Positions 28,934-37,189 of a DNA stretch of 64,000 nucleotides are shown here, in pieces. Position 1 is the stretch's first letter. Each line of letters opens with the position of its first letter. The stretch is from positions 197,282-261,281 of the forward strand of contig CAUYUJ010015514.1 of the NCBI GenBank assembly GCA_963575745.1, given 5' to 3'. The notes below the pieces were generated by a model. The model was not told the origin of the DNA, made no database searches, and worked only from the letters and a program-made list of their open reading frames with translations. A program made the translations under genes and the position numbers. Origin of the DNA: Prorocentrum cordatum (Eukaryota > Sar > Dinophyceae > Prorocentrales > Prorocentraceae).

Positions 28934-30237
28934 TCATCCTTCCCCCTCGTCCTTGGTAAGAACCGTTGAAGGAGGAGGGATGAGGGGGCCCGATAGAACT
29001 AGATCTGTATTGTTTTCCTCCACCCATATGCGCCAAGGCGTCCGCTTGCTCCACCTGACGTAGTCGGCCTTGCCGCGGTCCGACATCAGGTCCTGCAGCC
29101 CGTCCAGCTGCTCCTTGGTGGCAAGGGCCTTCGCCAGCCTGATGTGGCGCCCGCCGCGGGACTTCTCCTCGCGCCAGCCCTTGCCGCCGTCGTAGCCTTT
29201 ATCGCCCTTGCCGCCGTCGTGGCCCTTGCCACTGTCGATGCCCTTGCCACTGTCGTAGCCTGTATCGCCACGGTCGTAGCTTGGATCACCGCCGTAGCCC
29301 GTGTCACCGTCGTAGCCCTTGCCGACGTCGTAGCCCTTGCGATCGTAGCCCTTGTCGCCCTTGCGATCGTAGCCCTTGTCGCCCTTGCGGTCGTAGTCAC
29401 GGCTGTCGTAGCCACTGTTGCCGTAGTTGTCGTAGCCACGGTTGTCGTAGCCACTGCTGTCGTATCCGCGGTTGTCGTAGCCACGGTTGTTGTAACCACG
29501 GTTGTCGTAGCCACGCTGGTAGTTGCCACTCTTGTCGTAGCCCTTGCTGTCGTAGCCACTCTTGTCGTAGCCCTTGCTGTCGTAGCCCTTGCTGTCGTAG
29601 CCCTTGCTCGAGCCCTTGTCGTAGTCGCCCCAGCGCCTGCGGTCGTACCACCTGTTGTCGTAGTCATCGTCGTCGCGGTCGTACCACGAGCTGTGGTGGT
29701 CATACCACTTGGAGCTGTACGGGTCGTAGCGGCGGTCGTAGCCCCTGTCGCCCTTGCCACCGTCGTAGCCCACGTCGCCCCTGTCACCGCGGTAGCCTTT
29801 GTCGCGGCCCTTGTCGATGTCGTAGCCTGCGCCGCTGCCCTTGCCATCGTCGTGGCCCTTGTCGAAGCCCTTGCTCGAGCTGCCTTTGCCACCGCCGTAG
29901 CCCTTGCCACCGTCGGTGATGCCCTTGCCACCGTCGTAGCTGGCGTAGTCGTAGCCCGTGTCGTCGCCATCGCCGTCGTCCATGAACTCCTGCAGGCCCT
30001 GGAACGAGTTCAACTCGGGATCCAGCGCGGGCGCCAACTCGAGATCATCGAGCAAGCCGTCGGCCACGCGCGAGCGATCGTACTTCGCCAAGACCTTCGC
30101 CGTCGGCGGCGTGCTTGGCGGCCGAGGGGCCACCTTGCTGGTGGGCTGCAAGACATTGGCGGCCGCGGCGCGCCGCCGCTGGCTGAGATCCTCCGCCGCC
30201 TCCAGGAGCAGCGTCACCGCGGTCTCGTCCGCCATGG
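28934..30237 (-). CDS. Gly-Tyr-Asp repeat low-complexity protein
   Basis: I choose the ATG near 30237 (Met-Ala-Asp-Glu-Thr-Ala); the frame is open upstream to 30421, but that part is Ser/Thr repeat from GCAGCA-type DNA. About 434 aa. Residues 1-90 are a globular-looking head (LLLEAAEDLSQRRRAAAANV). The middle ~250 residues are GYD-K/S/N repeats (SKGYDSKGYDKSGYD). The tail (RHIRLAKALATKEQLDGLQD, then LMSDRGKADYVRWSKRTPWR) looks structured. Tyr-Gly-rich repeats of this type often drive condensation of RNA-binding proteins; that is family-type knowledge, not shown here. A partial paralogue lies at 31164-32132 on the other strand. Confidence 0.6.
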
Positions 30238-30599
30238 TGCTGCTGGTTGCACTGGTGATGCTGCTGCGGGTGGTGCTGCTGGTTGCACTGGTGGCGCTGC
30301 TGCAGCTGGTGCTGCTGCGCGTGGAGCTGCTGGATGCACTGGTGGTGCTGATGCAGCTGGTGCTGCTGCGCGCGGAGCGCTGGTAGCTGCTGCGCGTGGA
30401 GCGCTGCAGCTGGTCGCGCACTGTCGCGACCCAAGCAACGCTCGGGCCTAAACGGCGGTGGCAACGGAGGAGGATGAGGTCGTGGAGGGATATTCACACC
30501 ACAGCGTAGCATTGCATGGCATACCATAACCAACATCATGGTTCGCGGTACTGAGTTCATTGTGAGGTCGTGTGATGCTGAGTTAATTGTGAGGCTGTC

Positions 30600-31085
30600 T
30601 CGAGCGAACGCAGACGACGATGTTAACGCATCTCATTTTCAAGTTCACATCCCCAAGTCAACTCTGAAACAACGCATGCATTGCTGCATGCACCCATGAG
30701 TGCACAGCGCGAAACGATTCGCGACGCAGCCGCGCCCCCTCACCCGAATCGCCCCCTCACCTGAATCGCACCCCCCCCCCCTCCCCCCATTTGCGCGCGC
30801 TGCTGTTTCTGGACCGAGGCCCCCTGGAGGACCCCTTTCTCCTCCCAGGGGGGCGTGGCCGCGCGCGGTGGCGCGCGCGGCCATGGCGTGCAGCGCCGAG
30901 GCGCTGAGCCGCCTGCACGAGGACTGCTGGGGTGAGAGCCACAGGAGAAGGATGAAGGGGGATGGGGAGGACGAGGAGGAAGACGGGGATGATGAGGAGG
31001 AAGAGGAGGAGGAGAAGGAATCGGAGGAGGAGGAGGAGGAGGGGGAGGAGGAGGAGGAGGAGGAGGAGGAGGAGGGAGGTCGGCG
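30600..31085. other. Intergenic stretch with (GGA)n tract
   Basis: C-rich bases near 30770-30790 and a purine tract at 30960-31080. A 155-codon frame reading through it is low-complexity Glu and is not counted. Confidence 0.6.
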
Positions 31086-31163
31086 GATTTTCGCCCTCCA
31101 TACAGGAGCTCCAGCGGGAGCGGCGGATCACAGACAGGCTGCTCGACGTCACCGAGCTCTTGA

Positions 31164-32132
31164 TTAAGGGCTACGATTGGCTACGACAACAGTGGCTACG
31201 ACAACAGTGGCTACGACAAAGGCTACGACAAGGGCTACGACAAAGGCTACGACAAGGGCTACGACAAAGGCTACGACAAGGGCTACGACACGGGCTACGA
31301 CAGTGATGGCAAGGGCTACGACGACGGCGGCAAGGGTTACGACGATGGCAAGGGCAAGGGCTACGACGGTGGCAAGGGCAAGGGCTACGACAGTGGCAAG
31401 GGCCGCGAGAATGACGGCAGCGGCAAGGGCCGCGACAAAGACGGCGACAGCGGCAAGGGCCACATCAGGCTGGCGAAGGAGCAGCGTGACGGGCTGCAGG
31501 ACATGATGTCGGACAGCGGCAAGGCCGACGACAAGGGCGACGGTGGCACGGGCAGCGCCAAGGGCAGCTCGAGCAAGGGCTTCGACAAAGGCTACGACGG
31601 CGGCAAGGGCAGCGACAAAGGCTACGACCCGTACGGCAGCTCGAGCAAGGGCTACGACGCGGTCTACGACACGGGCTACGTCAATGGCTACGACAAGGGC
31701 TACGACAAGGGCTACGAAAAGGGCTACGACGATGGCAAGGGTGCTGATGGCATCGGTCGCGGCTGTACAAGCTACGACGGTGGCACGGGCATCGACGACG
31801 AGGCCATGGGCTACTACGACGGTGGCAAGGGCTACGATGGTAGCAAGGGCAGCACCGACGGTGACAAGGTCTACGACGGTGGCCAGGGCTACGACGATGG
31901 CGAGGGCTACAACGGTGGCAAGAGCATTAACGACGGTGGTAAGGGCAAGGCGACGGCCCTCGACAGCGGCGGGGGCTACGATGACGGCAAGGGCCCCGAC
32001 GAGGGCAAGGGCATGAGCATGGGCAGGGGCGCCGATGTGCCGAACAGCGGCATGCGCGACGATGGCCCTCCGCATCTTGAGCTGAGTTCTGTTACTGAGT
32101 CCCCGCCGCCAGCGGGGCCAGATTCGGACTGA
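31164..32132 (+). pseudogene. GYD-repeat paralogue, 5'-truncated
   Basis: A single frame is open from 31164 (after a TGA) to TGA at 32130-32132, without an ATG until 31503. It carries GYDKGYDKGYD repeats, then GHIRLAKEQRDGLQDMMSD, which matches the tail of the minus-strand paralogue (HIRLAK...EQLDGLQDLMSDRGKAD), then more GYD repeats and a unique end (MSMGRGADVPNSGMRDDG). The repeat block is therefore on both sides of the conserved tail motif. It is inverted relative to the first copy, ~1 kb away. Missing head and start suggest a pseudogene or an internal exon. Confidence 0.5.
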
Positions 32133-32206
32133 GCACGCGAGGCAAAAATAGAATAGAGATTGGAGGGAGAGGGAAGGGGAGGTGGGAAGGCGAAGAGGGA
32201 GTGGAG

Positions 32207-32824
32207 CTACTGGAAGCTAAGCGTCGTCTGGCGCATCTCCCGTCGGCGAGTGAAAACAGAGGGCGGCCCATCACCTGGTGGCGAACCATCGCCTGGCGAA
32301 CCATCACCTGGCGGCGAACCATCGCCTGGCGAACCATCGCCTGGTGGCGAGCCATCGCCTGGTGGCGAGCCATCGCCTGGTGGCGGGCCATCGCCTGGTG
32401 GCGAGCCATCGCCTGCTGCGACTGGCGGGTCATAGTACTCCTCGGACCCATCAGCTTCAGCCTCATCACGTGCCTCGTTATCTAAGCGATCACGAAGGGA
32501 TTGGGCTGCGTTGTTGATGTACGTGGGAGTCCAATCGTCCACTCGCTCCTGCAGACGCTTGCCGTCGACCACCATGAACACCGTCCTGCGACGTTTGTCG
32601 CATTTCACACCTTCCACCCCTGCTGGTGCTGACCGCAAGCGATGTGTTGCCTCCTGACTGCATGAAACCGCTGCTGCGATAGATGCAACCCGTATGTACT
32701 CAAGTCCCGTTGGCGTACATTCGACCCACACCTTCTTAGTAGCATTCAGCTCAAACAGAAGCTTCAAGGTAACTGCATCGTGATGCAAATGCTCATCACC
32801 ATGGTCGCACTGGACTGCGGGCAT
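32207..32824 (-). CDS. Hypothetical protein with GDGSPPGDG repeat tail
   Basis: About 205 aa. Residues 1-130 look globular (KLLFELNATKKVWVECTPTG; RTVFMVVDGKRLQERVDDW). Residues 140-190 are nine copies of a PPGDGSPP-type repeat encoded by a 15-24-bp minisatellite on 32270-32425. The ATG lies at 32824 just after CCCGCAG-type bases, so this may be an exon rather than the true start. Unrecognised. It belongs to the minus-strand gene run at 32.2-36.4 kb. Confidence 0.5.
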   Translation of the reverse strand: MPAVQCDHGDEHLHHDAVTLKLLFELNATKKVWVECTPTGLEYIRVASIAAAVSCSQEATHRLRSAPAGVEGVKCDKRRRTVFMVVDGKRLQERVDDWTPTYINNAAQSLRDRLDNEARDEAEADGSEEYYDPPVAAGDGSPPGDGPPPGDGSPPGDGSPPGDGSPGDGSPPGDGSPGDGSPPGDGPPSVFTRRREMRQTTLSFQ

Positions 32825-32984
32825 ATATATCGAGACAGTTTCTGGTAGACCACCATCCCGTTAGGGCACATGTCTAGAATGCGTTCTCTTCTACGCCCTT
32901 CACCCCCTTGGGGGAGTGGTTTGCCTGGACGGTGGTTCCAAGAAGGGCTCATATATACTTCAAGATGTCCACGGATATGTCCCA

Positions 32985-33095
32985 ATATCACGCGATGCCT
33001 CAACATGCAGGCATGGATATCACGCGACCCAAGATTGCCCAAGCTTGTCCAAGATATCACGCGATCCAAGATTGCCCAAGAAGTCTCAAGGTCAA
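32985..33095 (+). repeat. Short tandem repeat with CACGCGATCCAAGATTGCCC
   Basis: Two ~45-bp copies share ATCACGCGACCCAAGATTGC and a related CCAAG word. The 33130-33245 stretch that follows is TCC-rich. Confidence 0.6.
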
Positions 33096-33249
33096 GAGAT
33101 CGATCCAAGAGTGGTCCAAGAGCGGCCTATTCACGCAAGCGAATTAAGGCATCTCCTATTCCTCCTCCTCATCATTTTTTGTCATCCTTATGCTCCGTCC
33201 TCCTCCCCCTTTCCCTCCTCCCATTTCTCCTCCACCATCCCCCTCTGTT

Positions 33250-33924
33250 TCAGCCCCTCCTCCTCGCCCCCCTCCCCCGCCACTCCACCTCATCATCCAA
33301 TGTATCATCCTCCTCCTCTCCTTCCTCCTCCCCTGGTGGGAATGCGCGAAGCGTCCACGATTGCGACATATCCAGAGAACTCCTATTGTTCTTAATGACG
33401 CTGGCCCTGTCGCAATCTTGCTGAAGCAATGGGTCGGCCTGCTTCAAGTGGTCCCAAATGGCCTCGGTGCAAGCGGCGTTGCGCATCTTCAAGATCTGAT
33501 CGAAAAACGAATTTGTCGCCAGAGGCGATTGGCTCTTGGTGGGGTTGGGCACAGATATAAATTTTTGCAGCTGCCTATCCGCTCTCGACAGCTCCACGAA
33601 GAGCCCCCCTGCCGTATGCATCACCGCCCTCGGGACCCATGGCTCGCGATCCTTAAGGCCGCCCCCCTCGATGACCGTGCGGAGCTGCACGCTCACTGCC
33701 ATCTGCAGCTGCAGTGCGTGCGCAGATGCAGCGTGCACTCGCTTGGACACAGCCAAACGCCTGCGGGCCGATGCAATGGACAATTGCAGACGAGTCCGAT
33801 GCGTGTTGACGCAATGATGCAACGATTGCAGAGGAACGATACCGACGATGCTTTCATACATTTCATAAACACCCCCCACGACACATGGTATGTGTAACCG
33901 ATGCTGCCAACACGCGAGCCTCAT
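33250..33924 (-). CDS. Hypothetical helical protein, overlaps its upstream neighbour by ATGA
   Basis: A 224-codon frame. Its first ATG overlaps the stop of the upstream gene (ATGA), but a later Met (MYESIVGIV) may be the true start or an exon boundary. The body is helix-rich (RTRLQLSIASARRRLAVSKR; RADRQLQKFISVPNPTKSQS; SFFDQILKMRNAACTEAIWD). The last 30 residues are acidic (PGEEEGEEEDDTLDDE) and come from a TCC/GGA tract. No family recognised. Confidence 0.5.
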   Translation of the reverse strand: MRLACWQHRLHIPCVVGGVYEMYESIVGIVPLQSLHHCVNTHRTRLQLSIASARRRLAVSKRVHAASAHALQLQMAVSVQLRTVIEGGGLKDREPWVPRAVMHTAGGLFVELSRADRQLQKFISVPNPTKSQSPLATNSFFDQILKMRNAACTEAIWDHLKQADPLLQQDCDRASVIKNNRSSLDMSQSWTLRAFPPGEEEGEEEDDTLDDEVEWRGRGARRRG

Positions 33925-34553
33925 CGCTTCCTGGCCTTCTTAGCCGCGGGCGCAGCAGGCACATCGTCTACCTTGCGCTTGGGCATGAGCGATGCCAGCT
34001 GGGCGCTAAGGACATCGCCCTTGTTGATGGCGCACTTGTTTGTCAAAATTGGTACATACACTGATGGGACAGCTGTAGACTTGACGGTCTTGAGCTTCAT
34101 GTTGGGGGTGCCGTGCTCACCTGAATCCTGTACGAGCCAGAAGGGGATGACGAGCGAAGACGGTGCCTGCTTCAGCCCTCCAACGCCAGTGTTCGTCTCA
34201 GCCTTAGGCATCTTGATGCCACCACTGGGGGCCAACACGATATTGAACGTCAATCCCTTGGGGTCCTTGTATGTCTTCATGAACACATGCCCACACTGAA
34301 CTATATCAGTCTGCTTCTTCAAGTAGATTGCCGAAGAGAGTGGGACAAGCACCAGCTCTTCAGCCTCAAACGAACGCGTTACGGTGAGAGCACGAAGCTT
34401 AACAGGCGTAATCACGCCACTCAAGTACTTGAGACAGTTGCCGTTCTGGCTGTATACATCATCCAAGGCCAGCCTGATTTTGGCCTCCTCGATACCCCAC
34501 TGGTAATCGACAGACTTGAGGGGGCCATGATCAGCGAACTTGTCGATCGTTTC
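33921..34553 (-). CDS. Hypothetical ~210-aa beta-rich protein with basic tail
   Basis: The frame is open from 34554, after a pyrimidine tract and CATAG at 34590-34556, which looks like a 3' splice site, so the upstream part may be another exon. Sequence includes SVDYQWGIEEAKIRLALDDV, LVLVPLSSAIYLKKQ and GLTFNIVLAPSGGIKMPKAE, with hydrophobic alternation typical of beta strands. It ends in a nuclear-signal-like PAAPAAKKARKR. Unrecognised. It lies 80 bases downstream of the 470-aa ORF and may be its continuation by splicing. Confidence 0.5.
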   Translation of the reverse strand, partial: ETIDKFADHGPLKSVDYQWGIEEAKIRLALDDVYSQNGNCLKYLSGVITPVKLRALTVTRSFEAEELVLVPLSSAIYLKKQTDIVQCGHVFMKTYKDPKGLTFNIVLAPSGGIKMPKAETNTGVGGLKQAPSSLVIPFWLVQDSGEHGTPNMKLKTVKSTAVPSVYVPILTNKCAINKGDVLSAQLASLMPKRKVDDVPAAPAAKKARKR

Positions 34554-34634
34554 CTCTATGGGGGAGCAGCGGGAAAAAAAGATGAGACATGACGACGCAG
34601 AGCCAAATGAGATGAGGGAACGACGAACGAGAAT

Positions 34635-36047
34635 TCAAAGGTGTGGGGGTGTATATGCATTCCACATGCATTGCGACGAGGTCGCAAGACTGTCCTTCAT
34701 AATCGTGGACACGACGAACTTGCCACGTAAGAAGTCGTCGATGGGGTGGCATGTCGCACTGCCCGTGGCCTGAAGCTTCAACTTCACGCCAGTCGCAGCG
34801 TCGATGGAGATCAGCTCGTAAATGTTCTCACCCAAGGTGTCGCTCGCCAAGGCGACTTTGGCGCCAACCTCAAACCCCTTGTCACTGAGCTTGTCCACTT
34901 GGTTCGACCACTTGCCCGAAGCGGTGTACTCTTTCACATCTGAGCTACGCGCCTGCCCTGTCACGGCTTTGGATGCGCCCTCGCGACCGATCTGCTTCCA
35001 TGGGCTAGCAACTGCTTTGCCAACGTGCGTTGCCAACGCAGTGGTGAAGCTGACCCCGATGTCATTCAGCGTCTTGCAAGTGCCTAAGCGCTCATCGGGC
35101 TTGTTGAACACGAAATGAACTACGCGAACGTCAGTCAATCCCACGATGGTGCCGTAGGCGACCGTGTCTGCCGTGATGCCCTCACCGCGTGCGATCTGTC
35201 GCACTTTCTGAAGAAATTCATCGGCCACCATTACAATCGTAGACTTCTTATCGCTCGACAAGGCGGTCACGTCGCCTGGCTTCAAAAGCATCTGATGGCC
35301 ATCCCTCGCGAACTTACCCGTCGCACATGTCATCGCCTTCATGCATGCGAGCTTGAATGTCGCAGCGGCCCCCTCATGCTTGATCTGCACCTCGGCGAGA
35401 GACTTCGCCATTGAACCCGTGACCACGCACTGGGAGGTCAGCTGCCGCGAGAAGTCGCGAAGCTCGTTCAGAAAGATCGGGTTGCCGAGGCCGCCAGACA
35501 ACTCCTTCACATATTTTACTAAGCCATCGATCTCCCCAGGAAAGAGAGAGCCTGCGCGAGTCGCCTCGCGGATCACACTATCCCAATCGATCATGGTGCC
35601 ACCCGTGTGGTGTCGGTTGGCAATTGCTGCGATCTTGTACATGAGACTCATGCGAGATTCGCATCTGGCAATTTGTTGGCCTGCATTGCCAGCCTCCTGA
35701 GCAAGATTACTAATCCACGGGAACTCCTTCACGAACTCGTACCGAAAGACCTTCCACTCAATTCCTTCGTCACACGCCTTAGCGTAGTCTGGTTGAACCT
35801 CCCGTAACCTCGTCAGTGACAATTTCCCTTGGTGCGAGATTCTGTCGAAACGCTCTGGCATGACCGTGGGTACTGGAACCCCTGCGTTGATGCAGCGCAA
35901 ACCCATGGATGTGTGGCCGCACGTATAGGATGCGAACTTTGCATCGCAATCATACTGCGGCAGCTGGCCCGCTGAGTCCTCCATTATTTTGAAATTGAAG
36001 TTCTTGATTGCATTGTACTCAGGCGTGCCCACTGGTGGAAGTTCCAT
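34635..36047 (-). CDS. Hypothetical 470-aa protein
   Basis: A long intact non-repetitive frame, the best-supported unknown in the window. It starts Met-Glu-Leu-Pro-Pro-Val, but the frame is open for 19 codons further upstream (KNGFKNSALQNPAC), so an exon may join from 36.1 kb. Segments include FKIMEDSAGQLPQYDCDAKF, TCGHTSMGLRCINAG, IAAIANRHHTGGTMIDW, and AVASPWKQIGREGASKAVTG. Cys/His spacing near residues 35-50 (C...C.H....C) could bind a metal. No family recognised. It heads a run of same-strand genes down to 32.2 kb. Confidence 0.6.
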   Translation of the reverse strand: MELPPVGTPEYNAIKNFNFKIMEDSAGQLPQYDCDAKFASYTCGHTSMGLRCINAGVPVPTVMPERFDRISHQGKLSLTRLREVQPDYAKACDEGIEWKVFRYEFVKEFPWISNLAQEAGNAGQQIARCESRMSLMYKIAAIANRHHTGGTMIDWDSVIREATRAGSLFPGEIDGLVKYVKELSGGLGNPIFLNELRDFSRQLTSQCVVTGSMAKSLAEVQIKHEGAAATFKLACMKAMTCATGKFARDGHQMLLKPGDVTALSSDKKSTIVMVADEFLQKVRQIARGEGITADTVAYGTIVGLTDVRVVHFVFNKPDERLGTCKTLNDIGVSFTTALATHVGKAVASPWKQIGREGASKAVTGQARSSDVKEYTASGKWSNQVDKLSDKGFEVGAKVALASDTLGENIYELISIDAATGVKLKLQATGSATCHPIDDFLRGKFVVSTIMKDSLATSSQCMWNAYTPPHL

Positions 36048-36096
36048 GCAAGCTGGATTCTGGAGGGCTGAGTTCTTGAATCCATTTTTGAAGATC

Positions 36097-36336
36097 TTAG
36101 GAAATCAAATCCATAACCTCGCTCGGAATGATTCCATCTCCGTAACGATTCTCTGTGCACACCATCATATACTTCGAGTGTATTTTTTCTACCCTCAGGC
36201 AGTCTATGCCTCTTGCAATGCTGCATACGTCTTCAAGTAATGAGACCACCGCTGCATCAGGATGCAAGTACATGTCCTTGATGGCCATCATCTTGGGGCG
36301 GACCTCCGCGATCTGCTGTTCACGGGAGGCGTTCAT
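36097..36336 (-). CDS. Hypothetical short ORF or first exon (79 aa)
   Basis: From Met-Asn-Ala-Ser-Arg-Glu the frame encodes a compact alpha/beta segment (EVRPKMMAIKDMYLHPDAAV; LLEDVCSIARGIDCLRVEKI) ending at TAA 36097. The frame is open upstream to 36402. A GTTATG donor-like word follows codon Glu in PSEVMDLIS, and acceptor-like CTCCAG lies ~75 bases on, in phase with the 470-aa ORF, so these two may be exons of one gene; this splice is conjecture. Confidence 0.4.
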   Translation of the reverse strand: MNASREQQIAEVRPKMMAIKDMYLHPDAAVVSLLEDVCSIARGIDCLRVEKIHSKYMMVCTENRYGDGIIPSEVMDLIS

Positions 36337-36646
36337 CACGCCGCGTGCAGGAGGACGCCACAAGCGCCAGCAGCAATCCTCGCCCAAACGGCTGGAGCCC
36401 AAACTCTAGTGACATTCAAAAACATGTGCAACAGAGGGTTGCGAATTCGAAATGATATGTTGCATTTGCAATGCACAACATTCTTGTAACGCTCGATACA
36501 ATATTCTGAATGCGTTCGCACGCAAGTCTGGATCATGATTTCCGATATGCGTGATCCCGAAAATCCAAACACATGCATGCGTTTCTGGAGGCAACATCCA
36601 AGGAAAACCCGATGCAGCAGCTCTGTTTTCACGTAAGCATGTAAAA

Positions 36647-36673
36647 GTTAGCGAAGTTAGCAACTTCGCTAAC
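36647..36673. repeat. Perfect 12-bp-arm palindrome near the right end
   Basis: GTTAGCGAAGTT, loop AGC, AACTTCGCTAAC. It sits inside the GTTA-rich right end of the proposed element. Confidence 0.85.
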
Positions 36674-36699
36674 TCAAGCTATCTACCTCCAAATGCACC

Positions 36700-37050
36700 G
36701 CCCGAGTTAGCCGACTTAGTAACATTACTAATGGTTATAACTTACTTGCAACCTAGTTGCAACTTACTTATAACCTACTTACATGTGCTGCTAACAATTA
36801 TTAAGGCCGAGGGCCTTCAGGTGCCAGAGCTGGCGCCGGCGCCGGTGCCGGTGCCGGTGCGGGTGCCGGCGCCGGTGCCGGTGCTGGTGCGTGCGGGTGC
36901 GGGTGCCAGTGCTGCCGGTGCTGGCGCTGGTGCCAGTGCCGGTGCCGGTGCCGGCGCCGGTGCCGGTGCCGGCGCCGGCGCCGGCGTCGGTTCCGGTGCC
37001 GGTGCCGGTGCCGGTGCCGGTGCCGGTGCCGGCGCCGGTGCCGGTGGGCG
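36700..37050 (-). repeat. Right boundary: GTTA-rich DNA, CCTGAAGGCCCT complement, GGTGCC array
   Basis: GTTATAACTT-type words (36700-36800) run into GAGGGCCTTCAGG (36810-36823), then ~37 GGTGCC/GGCGCC hexamers to 37050. This is the reverse complement of the 20380-20535 layout. The frames across the hexamers are Gly-Ala or Pro-Ala repeats and not genes. Confidence 0.7.
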
Positions 37051-37189
37051 AGAATCGCTCTGTAGCGTGTAAGTATGATGCGTCGCGGGCCCTGGGCCCG
37101 TCTTGGGGCCCCTACAGAACAACTGGAAAATCAACGCCGGGCCCGCAAGTTCCCTAAGTCCACGGGCGCGCGACGAGGCGATGCGACTT

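Larger units (their letters stand above)
20446..36830 (-). mobile_element. Proposed ~16.4-kb mobile element with inverted ends
   Basis: Both borders show the same order in inverted orientation: (GGTGCC)n outside, the 12-mer CCTGAAGGCCCT, then GTTA-rich DNA. Inside, almost all credible coding sequences are on the minus strand, and the one nearest the left end is a transposase candidate. Two of the genes carry spliced-leader relics. The interior is less GC-rich than the flanks. Against this, the shared end is short, no target-site duplication was found, and the hexamer arrays could be an unrelated dispersed repeat. Confidence 0.45.

Noticed and set aside
29144-30451. 435-codon + strand frame rich in Val/Ala
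   Set aside because: It is the antisense of the GYD-repeat gene, which has structured non-repeat ends on the minus strand.
34267-34466. TTG at 34466 as the start of the ~210-aa protein
   Set aside because: The frame continues upstream with protein-like sequence to a probable splice acceptor at 34556; TTG initiation is not expected in a nuclear gene.
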